Of a stretch of DNA of 64,000 bases, positions 44,721-54,445 are shown piece by piece. The first letter of the stretch is position 1. Every line of letters begins with the position of its first letter. Source of the DNA: Punica granatum. Lineage: Eukaryota; Streptophyta; Magnoliopsida; Myrtales; Lythraceae. Location: positions 21,546,811-21,610,810 of the forward strand of contig NC_045128.1 of the NCBI RefSeq assembly GCF_007655135.1. The letters run 5' to 3'. The notes beneath the pieces were generated by a model. That model saw only the letters and a list, made by a program, of their open reading frames with translations. It was not told the origin of the DNA and searched no databases. The position numbers and the translations under genes were made by a program.

Positions 44721-45650
44721 TCAGGGGTAATATTTCTTGATGGCATCAGCGTTGACAGGAAGGGCGTTTTCGATGCCGTCCATATCGCTCAAAATGACCG
44801 CTCCTCCGGAGAAAATCTCTTTGATGACGAAGGGGTCGTCGTATTTGTACGAGAACTTTCCTCGAGAGTCGGGTGCAACATGTAGGACCTTCCTCAGGAC
44901 GAGGTCACCAGGACTGAAGTCTCGGGGACGGACCTTGGCATTGAATGCTCGTGCCATGCTCTGTTGGTAGCACTGCTCGTGGCACAGCGCTTTTAGCCTT
45001 TTCTCGTCGATGAGGTTCAGTTGCTCGTATCGCTGCTTCGCCCACTCCGCTTCTGCAAGTTCGGCCTCGGCAAGAATCCTCATGGAAGGGATCTCCACTT
45101 CGATTAGGAGGACTGCCTCCATGCCATAGACTAGGGAGTACGGGGTTGCCCCGGTTGAAGTCCGTATGGATGTTCAGTACGCCAAGAGTGCATAGGGGAG
45201 CATCTCGTGCCAATCCTTGTAGTTCACCGTCATTTTTTCAATGATCTTCTTGATGTTCTTATTCGCCGCTCCCACTGCACCGTTCATTTAGGGACGGTAT
45301 GGGGTGGAGTTGCGGTGTCGGATTTTGAATTGTGCACAGAACACGTCGATGACCTTGTTGTTCAGGTTCTTGGCGTTGTCCGTGATGATTGTCGCAGGGA
45401 CCCCGTACCGGGCGATGACGTCGCGTCTGAGAAAACGGGCTACAGCTTTTGCGGTGACCGACGCGAGAGTGATAGCCTCGATCCACTTGGTGAAGTAATC
45501 AATCGCCACCAAAATGAACATGTGCCCGTTAGACGCTTTGGGGTTGATCGGGCCGATCACGTCCATCCCCCACATTGAGAAGGGCCACGGGGCTATCATA
45601 GGGCGTAGTTCGTTGGGCAGTGCCTTAATTGATCGGCATACACTTGGCAT
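44721..45650 (-). pseudogene. Integrase core and C-terminal domain (Ogre-type element)
   Basis: Core landmarks are WGMDVIGPINPKASNGH, AIDYFTKWIEAITL (first Asp) and IITDNAKNLNNK (second Asp). After PYRP comes a TAA (45288-45290) and then NGAVGAANKNIKKI, where the catalytic Glu is Gly. A further TGA lies at 45174-45176 (LLAY*TSIR). The C-terminal part (EWAKQRYEQLNLIDEKRL, DLVLRKVLHVAPDSRGKF, NADAIKKYYP) runs to 44721. A frameshift near 45632 separates it from the zinc-binding part. Confidence 0.9.
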
Positions 45651-46714
45651 CGGTGGCAGTGTCTGACATGCTTTATGCAGTCAGTCTCCATGGTGGACCA
45701 ATAGTAGCCTAAGCGCATGATCTTCTTAGCGAGCATAAGGCCATTCATGTGGGGCCCACAATTTCCTCCGTGTACCTCCTCCATAAGGCGTAGTGATTCG
45801 TGTTCGTCGATGCACCAAAGGAGCGTGGAATCAAAGGAACGGCGATATAGTATCTCGCCGCTCAGAAAGTAGTGCATCGCAAGGCGCCTGGGCGTCTTTC
45901 GATCGCGGCGATCGGCGAACGGGGGATATTGGCCCGTTTGCAGGAAGTTCTTGATGTCCTCATACCACGGCTTCGCTTCAGACGCTTCAATCGCGTTGCA
46001 GTGGGCCGGGCGTTTGGCCACTTCGATTTTGAGAGGTTCGACGATGTTCCCCTCTGAAATACTCGCCATGGGTGCAAGTGTCGCAAGTGCGTCTGCGAAC
46101 TGATTCTTTGCGCGTGGAGTGTAGGTGAACGAGATCTTCTCGAAATTCTTCGCCAACTCCTCAAGGTAATCGTAGTACGGGACTAGCTTCGCGTCTTTCG
46201 TCTTCCATTGCCCCAACGTTTGGAAGATCGTGAGTATGGAATCACCGAACACCTCTAACTCCTTCACCTTGAAATCAATCGCCGCTTGCAAACCGAGAAT
46301 GCACGCCTCGTACTCGGCTACGTTGTTGGTATAGGAGAAATCCACTTTTACCGCGACCGGATAATGGCGCCCGTCCGGGGATATCAAGACTGCCCCAACT
46401 CCGGATCCCACGGAATTGACAGCCCCGTCAAAGTACATCTTCCACGTCAGCTCCTTTTTCTCTTCATCTACCTGGAGGACTCCTTCGTCTGGGAAGTCCG
46501 TGTTAATTGGCGTGTCGTCGTCAATTGGGAATTCTACTAGGTGGTCAGCAATGGCTTGCCCCTTGACAGATGTGCGAGGCACGTACTCTATGTCGTATTC
46601 CGTTAACTGATAGCGCCATTTTGCGATGTTCCTCATGGAAGAGGGGCTATCGAGCAAATACCGCAAGGGGTCCGCTTTTGACAATAAGCGGATCGTGTGA
46701 TACAGTGTGTACTG
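45632..46714 (-). pseudogene. Second (archaeal-type) RNase H and integrase zinc domain
   Basis: From KADPLRYLLDSP the frame reaches the RNase H acidic residues in MYFDGAVNSVGSG, NVAEYEACILGL, EVFGDSILTIF and NQFADALATLA. The integrase HHCC-type zinc domain follows (MEEVHGGNCGPHMNG, then HVRHCHRCQVYAD). This second RNase H, after the RT-linked one, marks the Tat lineage. The domain itself is open, but it is cut off upstream by a TGA (46715-46717) and downstream by a one-base shift near 45632. Confidence 0.9.
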
Positions 46715-48161
46715 TCAGAGCCTTTGCATGACCCATACTAACGCGCAACACATCTTCTCGATCTCCGGATAATTAGATTCCCCTTCGGTGAACTTTTTGC
46801 TCAAGTAGTATATCGCCCTTTCCATGCGCGTTGACTCGTCTTCTTGCCCCAGCATGCACCCTAAGGACTGTCGGCGCACTGTGAGGTACAAAATGAGGGG
46901 CCGGTTCGGCACGGGTGGTACCAATATCGGCGGCTGGATTAGGTAGGCCTTGATGGTGTCAAAAGCCTTCTGGCACTCGTGGTCCCACTCCATCGCTGCA
47001 TTCTTGCAAAGCAAACGAAAGAGCGGTTGGCACTTGTCCGTCAGGTTTTCAATGAAGCGTGCAATGTAATTCAGTCGCCCCAAGAAGCCGCGCACCTCAC
47101 GGACCGTTGATGGCGGGGGAAGCTCTTTGATCGCCTTGACTTTATCCGGATCCACCTCGATACCGCGCTCACTGATCACGAATCCTAGTAGTTTTCCTGA
47201 CCGAGCGCGGAATGTGCACTTTGCCGGATTAAGCCGGAGTTTGTATTCTTTTAGGAGGTCAAAAAGGCGCTTCAGGTTGATAAGGTGGTCTTCCCCTTCT
47301 TTGGACTTGGCGATCATGTTGTCGACATATACCTTGACTTCCTTGTGCATCATGTCGTGGAATAATGTGACCATAGCCCTCTGATAAGTTGCCCTCGCAT
47401 TCTTGAGGCCGAAAGACATAATGCGGTAGCAAAAGGTTCCCCACATCGTAGTGAACGTCGTCTTGAGTTTGTCCTTCTCGGCCATCCGGATTTGATTGTA
47501 TCCGGAGAAGCCGTCCATGAAAGAGAATTGGGCGTGGCGCGCCGTATTGTCGACTAGGACGTCGATGTGCGACAAGGGGAAGTTGTCCTTAGGGCTGGCT
47601 TTGTTGAGATCTCGGTAGTCAACGCAGACTCGGACCCTTCCATCCTTCTTTTCCACTAGCACGATGTTTGCCACCCACTCTGAATAGTTGCAGACCTCGA
47701 GGAATCCTGCATTGATCTGTTTGACAACTTCTTCCTTGATGCGGAGAAGGAGGCTTGCCCGCTGTCGCCGTAACTGTTGCCGTTTGGGCGGGAATTTCTC
47801 GGTGTCGAGCGGGAGGAAGTGCTCGACTATTGAGGGGTCTAAGCCGGGCATGTCGGCATGAGACCAGGCGAAAACCTCCTGATATTCCTTCAAGAAGTCG
47901 ATCATCCGGGCTCGCTATGTAGGATCGAGGGCTGTCTCGATCTTCAGGGTACGAGGCTCTTCTTCGGTGCCCACGTTGATCTCCTCCGTTGGCTCGACCG
48001 AGGTGATTTGATGGTCTTCGAGGTGACGCAAACTCTCTTCTATCTCGGGCACTTGACTGTCCTCGGGAAGCCCTTCCCCAAAGTATACGGGTTGGGGCTC
48101 ACCGAGTTGCTCTCGGAATAGGTTCGAATCGAAGCATCGAGGATTTGGATTCGAGTGGAGC
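46715..48161 (-). pseudogene. Reverse transcriptase with RT-linked RNase H; active site YVDN
   Basis: Reading starts at the intron acceptor (48161). After an acidic linker there is a TAG (47915-47917). RT landmarks are VRVCVDYRDLNKASPKDNF, FSFMDGFSGYNQIRMAEKD, MSFGLKNARATYQRAMV and VYVDNMIAKSKEGEDHL. The active-site motif is normally YVDD; here the second Asp codon is AAC (47318-47320), a G-to-A change expected to abolish polymerase activity. The RT-linked RNase H follows (RPLILYLTVRRQSLGCML, then ERAIYYLSKKFTEGE) and ends at a TGA in place of Arg (46715-46717). Confidence 0.92.
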
Positions 48162-48371
48162 CTGGAAATTCAAGAGAATCGTCTTAGAAATTTTATAACG
48201 CTGCGAAATAGAGAATAGGAGAGGGAGAAAGAATGCAAGGGAATTCAAAAAATGCGTGAGAGATTTCATTGATGTTGTGAACAAGAAGCCATAATAGAAA
48301 ACCATCTCCCGTCGTGTGGCGCATGGCTATGCCGACACGCGGGGAACATCTTATACATAGATAAGCCTTAC
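48162..48371 (-). other. Putative pol intron of the Ogre-type element (210 bp)
   Basis: On the sense strand the donor GTAAGG contains an in-frame TAA (AAT GCG TAA). The acceptor region TTGAATTTCCAG is pyrimidine-rich upstream. After removal the protease-linker frame continues into the RT frame. The position and both splice sites match the 190-bp intron at 33708-33897 although the interiors have diverged. Without splicing, RT would not be translated with gag-protease. Confidence 0.8.
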
Positions 48372-49899
48372 GCATTGGCAATCACAGCCGAGTAGCGCGG
48401 GACTGAGGTCCAGTTGTCCAGCTCCTCGTTTTCCTGCGCCAAGCGGATGTGAACCCCTGAAGGAATCTCCTCGGTGACGGCACACACGGCTGACTGAGTG
48501 GCAGGAGTGTCGTCGGAGTCCGAGAAAGGGCCGTCAAGGGTGCCTCCTTTAGTGTGTGAAGGCCCAGGGAAGAAGCGGGATATTGGGGGGACTGGAATGC
48601 CCCTGTTGAGCTTCCCGTAATATGCAGCGAGGTGGTGAAGATGGTTGCCCCTGCGGGCCTCGATGATCTCATGGCAGGAGGGGCGAAAGCCAAGTCCCCT
48701 CCTGTGCTTGTATTCCTCGATCTCAATGGGGCGGCTGATCTCTTATTCGCGTGCCCCGAGGCCGGTGCTGGGAATGTAGTTGTTGCGCAGGAGAACCTTC
48801 CCTATCATGCGGTCGGCACGGGACGGTCCACTCTCCCCGTAGTCTCAGATGACGGAGATGGTTTCGAATGAGTGAAAGGGGAGGTTTTCATCGTCCCCGA
48901 CGCTGATGTAGGGCACCGCTGTCTCCTTGTAGATGGCGTAATCCTCCTCTCCTTTCACCGTAATGAGCTTCTCCTCGACGATGAACTTCTACCGTTGGTG
49001 CAGAGAAGAGGGGATGGCGCCGGCCAAGTAGATCCAAGGCCTCCCGAGCAACAGGCTGAACGCATTCGGGATGTCGAGCACCTGGAACGTGATGCTAAAC
49101 GGGCATGGGCCAACATCTATGAGGAGGTCGATCTCCCCGTTCACCTCCCTGCGTGAGCCGTCGAAGGCTCGGACCGCTGTTTTGCTTGGGCGGACTCGAT
49201 TGAGGTCCACGTTCATTTGTTTCAGGGTGGTCACCGGGCAAACGTTAAGGGCAGACCCGTTGTCAATCATGACCCGGCCGATGATGTAATTGTTGCACTT
49301 GCAGACAATGTGCAACGCCCGCGAGTGTGACCATCCTTCGGACGGGAGCTCGTCGTCCGAGAACGAGATGGTGTTGGAGAAGATGGACCCGATCGTCTCC
49401 TCTATCCTGTCCGGGGGTGTTTCCTTTGGGACTTGTGCCGCGGTCAGTACCCGAAGGAGGGCCTCTCGGTGAGGTTCCGAGCCGAGAAGGAGGGCAAGCA
49501 ATGAGATGTGGGCCGGGGATTTGGCCATTTGCTCGACCACCTTGTATTCGCTTGCCTTTACGATCTTCATGAAAGCTTTGGCTTCCTCCTCGGTCACCTT
49601 CTTGGGCGGGAAAGGCGAGCTTTCCGGCGTCGCCCCGTCTTCAACGGCGGGCGCTTTCCCCTTATCCTTGGCCGCCGGGCTCTCATACACCCGTCCCGAG
49701 CGTGTCACCCCCATGACACTGAATTGCTGCTCGATACTCCCAACACTTCCTTTGTAGGTCCAGGGGACCTTGCTATCTGAGTACGGCTCCCGGGCAGGGA
49801 TGTCGACGACGAACGGGGCCGACGAGGCCACATGTCCCGTGAACCCGACTGTGAGTTTTTCGGGAGTGTAATTGATCACGAAGGGAGGGGGATTCTCCT
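48372..49899 (-). pseudogene. Protease and pre-RT linker (Ogre-type element)
   Basis: The aspartic-protease motif reads RVMIDNGSALNVCPVTTL, in place of the common D-T/S-G, followed by EIDLLIDVGPCPFSITFQV and the flap-end FSLLLGRPWIYLAGAIPSS. The linker to RT has three stops: TAG 48989-48991, TGA 48845-48847 (Arg in the sister copy) and TAA 48744-48746 (Gln in the sister copy). It then runs to the splice donor at 48371. The boundary with gag is approximate. Confidence 0.85.
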
Positions 49900-52022
49900 G
49901 CGCTTCTTTGTCCCTCCCCGAGGCGCATACAGAGATCATGTTGATAGAAGGCCCCGAACTTGGCCTATGGTCCGGGAAGGGGTTGGCCTGCACATTTGGG
50001 GGCCTGACGGCGTTGAAGGTGAGTCTGTTGCTGTCGATCCTCCTCTGAATTTCGTCCCGCAACCTCCAACAATTGTCGAGAGTGTGCCCCGGCGCGCCCT
50101 GATGATATTCGCAGTGCTTGGATTGATCCTGAATGGACGGGTCGAAGTTCGGGACCGGGGATACCGGCTGAATCTGGTTGCCCGCTAGGAGTTGCCGATA
50201 TATATGGGAGAGAGGAGCAGGCAATAGTGTGTATTGTTTGCGGAGTCGGTTTTGCGCGCCGCCGACCTGTTGACCCTGCGGAGTAGGGTTCTGTTGCGCC
50301 GGTGGAGGGACTTTCGACACCGGGGGCCTAGGTTGAGAGGGCTGAGCGGAGGCGGATGCAAAGTGATTGTATGGCTGTGAGCTCGTCGGCGGTGGGATCG
50401 GTGGGGTTGAATAGTAGATCGACTGGGGTTGGTGCTGTGGAGGCGGAGGAAAGTAGGTAGGAGCGATGGTCGGTGTGGTCGTGAGATTTACCGAATATTG
50501 TTGGGGCGCCTGATGTGCCGTATTGACGGCGTTTACCGAAACTTCCTTCGCTCTCCTCCCGCCGGAGGACGACGGCGCCGCGAGGGCTTTCTTTGATGAC
50601 TCCTCCCCTTTGCTGGTGGGGTCCTCCATCCTTCCAAGCTTGATCCCCAAATCCAGCTTTTTCCCGGCCTCGATAAGGTCGAAGAACGACGAGGTGTGCG
50701 CCAACAGGTGTGAATAGTATACTCCCCTCAGAGTGGAGTGAAACAACTGGATCTGTTGCGCTTCACTGATTGGAGGGATGTGCTTCGCTGCTTGGGCACG
50801 CCACTTGGCGGCGTATTCTTCGAACCTTTGGCCTCGTACCATCTCTTTTGTGCTCAGCTCCAGAAGGGAGGGAGGCGTTTCCGCGCAATATCGGTATTGG
50901 TCAGTGAATCTCCGGGAGAGGTCCTCCCACATAGGGATGTCCTCGGCCTTCAGCGACATGAACCAATCGAGGGCTGATCCCGACAGGCTATCCTGGAAGG
51001 AGTGGATGACAAACTCCTCGTATTCTCAATACGGCAGCATCTTCCCTCGGTAGTGGCGGAAGTGGTGGCGTGGATCCGTCATGCCCTCATAGGTCTTGAA
51101 CTCCGGGACCTTGAACTTCGGGGGCAGCCGCATACCCGGAAATAGGCTGCAGTCGCCATAGCGTGCGTCGGGACGAGCATCACCCGCCTGTAGGGCCCGT
51201 ATCGTTTCTTCCATTCGTTTCAACCTACGCTCCTGTTCGGCGTCGGCCTCGGGAAAGAAATGCGTCGGCGAGGCGAACTGGGCCGCATGAGTCGGCGTGC
51301 CCGGTTCGTGGAAGGTGGTGTTTATGGGGGGTGGTGCCTGGTAGGAGAGGCCGGCATGAGGCTGTAGAGACGGATAGGGGGGGAAGCTCCGCGGCTTGGA
51401 GATGAGTCGAAGCAAGTGCGCTGGACGCCGGGAAAACCATCGGCGGAGGTACTATGTAGGCCATAGCCAGGGCCGGTATGGAAACGGGCGGAGGCGCGGA
51501 CAAGACGTGCTCCGAGGATAGGAAGGTCGCCGGTGGAAGAGGGACGGCCGTGGGGGCCGGCGGCGGCGAAAATTGGCTGGTGAAGGGGTGAGCTACAGAC
51601 GTGTGCAATGTTGGTGGTACGGGCGCCTCCATGTTCTCCGAGGCCTGAGTCGGCGGAATCCAAGGAGTCGGCTCGGTTGTTGGTCCTTGTCCCGGCGGAG
51701 GCGTGGAGCTCGAAGAGGCTCGGTTAGGTCCTCTAAGTAGGGCGAGCAGCTCTGCCATGTTGGTGGCCATTTGGTTGACCGTGCCCTCAAGTGCTGCAAT
51801 GCTGGCTTGGTCGTCGAAGGCGGACGACGTCAGTGGGGCTTGTGGAAGGGGCGCCCCGGAAGACGTTAGGGGCGGGAGATGTATTGAAGGGGCGCCCGAA
51901 TACGCCGGGAGCACGCTTGCGGGAGTCGAAGGCAGAGGCGCGTGCAACAGGGGTGGTTGAGAATGAACCGGGACCGGCGGATTAACTTCCTCGGAGATAT
52001 CGGCTTGATCCCTTTCCGCCAT
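49900..52022 (-). pseudogene. Gag polyprotein (Ogre-type element)
   Basis: The start at 52022 gives MAERDQADISEEVNPPVP and a long Pro/Ser-rich N-terminus with a short helix (MATNMAELLALLRG). A shift at a run of seven G (plus strand 51377-51383) moves the frame to a helix (EQERRLKRMEETIRALQAG) and the gag core (FKVPEFKTYEGMTDPRHHFR). A TGA at 51026-51028 (PY*EYEEFVIH) follows, then DLSRRFTDQYRYCAETPPS. A zinc-knuckle variant, CEYHQGAPGHTLDNC, lies near 50060-50130. Gag would form the particle and bind genomic RNA. Confidence 0.85.
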
Positions 52023-52335
52023 CCTGAGACGTTGACGAGTCGGGTAACGATGCGACGCCAGTTGTGATCACCAAGAATTCCAAAAGTATGTAAAGACCAT
52101 GCGATATTCTGAATGACAGGTGCGGAATAAATAAGATAACGAGATGTATGAGATGCATGAATTTTCGAAACGCTAATGTCATTACATTGATCGGATTCAA
52201 GTTCCATAGTTTTACAAAATACAACAGGCGGAAGGAAAGGAACATAAACGTAAAGCCGACATCCTTTTGGGCTCGGTGGCCGTTTGAAAGGGGCGTAGGT
52301 CCAAGCGAGGGCAAAAATGGGCGCATCTGCTAATC
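52023..52335 (-). other. Spacer between ORF1 and gag
   Basis: About 313 bp without a convincing frame. A short frame around 51982-52326 is not supported by similarity. The composition is more AT-rich than the flanking coding parts, so it could hold a splice or internal initiation signal for gag, but none is evident. Confidence 0.5.
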
Positions 52336-53834
52336 CTAGGGGTGGGCGAGGTTGCGCGCCCTTTTGTGCACTCGGTCCAACTGCGCTCTCAAACGGGCCA
52401 TCTCCCGATCTAGATGTGCAACTCGGGCGCGTGCTCGAGTCAACTCCATCTGAAGCTCCCTGTAGTCCGCGACCTCTGCGCGGGAATCAACAAGCTCGTA
52501 ACGGAGCCTATCTCGTTCCTCCCTAACGGCCCGTAGTTCCACGTGCATGGCCGCTTGGATGGAGCTTTCGGCTTCGGGAGCGAGGGTAGATGTAGCTCGG
52601 GGAGTCGGGGCGGCCTGGGACCGTTGTGGTGGTGTCGATCCCTGCGGATAGAACTGAGCCACGTATACTGATGTGGCGGAGAATGCTCGCTCTTCGTCGG
52701 TGGGATGCTCGGGGAAGTACAGACGCTGTATTGTGCTAGCGTCCCATTGACGACGGATCTCCCGAATCTGTAGGAATCTTGCGGGGGCAGTGGATGTAAA
52801 GTCGGCCCATTGGATAAGGAAAGGTAGGCGGTCCGCCTCGGCGGGAATGTCCTGTAGGCCGCCAAGTTGTCTGATTACCCGACCGGGGAATATGAGCGTG
52901 CTCCCCAAGTGGCTGAGAAGGGGGACTCCTACGATTCCGGGACATCCCTTAATCATGGGGCCACCGGGATTCCATCGGGCGACCCATAAGAACCGTGCGG
53001 GCGTCAACCCACGCCAAAAACGCCTCCATTCCGAGAAGTTGTGCTCGGGAGGTGGGATGACTGGTACAAGGCGTTCGATCAATGAACGCTCGTTTGAGAT
53101 GTAGGAGAACGGATGTGATGAGCAAAAAGGGCGGACATGCGCGAGAAGCCAAGTCTGTAGTAGGTGCGGGGATCCCCTCATCCTGCCGCGCCGAACCTCC
53201 CTAACATAGTCAAGAGACCGAACGGTCTCGGCTAATAAAGCCTCCACATAACTATGGCCTCCCACCGCTTGGAGGACGACTTGGGCTATAGCCCCGTCAA
53301 TGAGGTTCGGCGAGTACGGGAACGGGAGAGTGCCGAAGACCAAGAGCAGGAATCCATGACACGCATCGCGCTGATAGGAAGCCGTTGTAGGTGTCATTGC
53401 GCGGAGGAGTGTCCAATCAGAGAGCCACGCAATCCTGATGCCTTGATCCCACCTCTGATGAAGCTCCTCATGGATGTCTTGAGTAGGGATGTGGAGAAGA
53501 CTGGAGAGCTGACCCTGGACGGTTGTGAACGGGTTGGCACGAAGATGCCTTGGGTCGTGGGCGTGGGCCTCTGGATGAATGTCGTGTACTCCTCGATCGT
53601 AGGGGCTAACTCCATCCCCTGGAAGTTGAATACTGCGCGCTCAGGATCCCAAAATTCGGTGGCGGTCCTCAAAAAGATCCAATCCACCGGGGTCTCGGTG
53701 AACATGACCACATCTCCGATGATGCCCCGGATGAAAGCGTGATCCACCGGCCGGAGAGTCCTCCAAATGCGCATGATGTCTTGTCTTGGTGGCATGATCG
53801 CTTCGAGTCTGAGACCGGGAGCCGGGCGGTCCAT
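52336..53834 (-). pseudogene. ORF1 upstream of gag, DUF7745-like with C-terminal coiled coil
   Basis: The first frame (53834-53394) reads MDRPAPGLRLEAIMPPRQ, then DVVMFTETPVDWIFLRTATE, FWDPERAVFNFQGMELAPT and EEYTTFIQRP. A net one-base loss near 53535 shifts it. The continuation reads WDQGIRIAWLSDWTLLRAM, FGTLPFPYSPNLIDGAIAQ and, later, ERSLIERLVPVIPPPEHNF. These resemble the plant DUF7745 family, as I remember it, typical of the extra ORF1 of Ogre elements. The last ~75 residues (ELRAVREERDRLRYELVDS ... DREMARLRAQLDRVHKRAR) form a strong predicted coiled coil. Function unknown; ORF1 proteins are thought to be structural or RNA-binding. Confidence 0.75.
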
Positions 53835-54424
53835 CCTTACCTAGATGGAGGAGATGCCGGCTTAACGTCTTAAGAATCAAATCAATGCAATGTCCTAAGT
53901 TTTTTCGAAAAATGTATGCAGTGCGGAAGGGTAAACTATAGTCGTGTTCTTTACAGTATACATCGCTTTTTCTTACAAAAAACAACAAAACGCCCATCCT
54001 AACAAAAACTACGGGCCGACTCAAGGACTCGACTTTTGGGTCGGTTGACGGCATGGAGGCAAAAATTGGTCCAGCATGACGGTCCCTGTGTATGCATGGT
54101 TTTTGGTGCTATTGGGAGAACCGCTAACTATGGATGGGGGCTCCCGACTCAAGGGTGTGAATTCCTTGAAATCGAGCGAGGATCTTTGGGGGCCGGTCCG
54201 GTGGCATAGCCGACTCGACCCGTTCCCTTACTCGGAACCTCTGACTAACCTAGCTTCCTATATTGGTGCCCGTGGGATGTCGGACAAGGTACCTAGGAGC
54301 TAGCATGATATGCAATGCGTATGTGGGAAATAAAAGTGCGTAAAGTAGATAAGCGGGAAACGCGGAAAGCGATAGATAAACAAGCAAACAAAGCAAGCGG
54401 GAGCGAGCCCGAACCCTCTAAGTG
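53835..54424 (-). other. 5' leader between primer-binding site and ORF1
   Basis: 590 bp without a supported frame. A long leader of this kind is usual for Ogre elements and probably carries packaging signals. The plus-strand frames near 54076-54303 and 54315-54584 are incidental. Confidence 0.6.
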
Positions 54425-54442
54425 TCCCCAGTGGAGTCGCCA
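54425..54442 (-). other. Primer-binding site
   Basis: The plus strand TCCCCAGTGGAGTCGCCA corresponds to TGGCGACTCCACTGGGGA on the sense strand, three bases from the 5' LTR end. The leading TGG matches a tRNA CCA 3' end. Ogre elements use a tRNA-Arg type primer according to memory; the tRNA identity was not checked. Confidence 0.88.
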
Positions 54443-54445
54443 AGC

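Noticed and set aside
49071..51405. Several plus-strand frames of 60-118 codons
   Set aside because: They are antisense to gag-protease, which has clear domain motifs on the minus strand.
54425..54442. tRNA gene fragment
   Set aside because: Only 18 bases match a tRNA 3' end, in the exact primer-binding-site position; no tRNA body follows.
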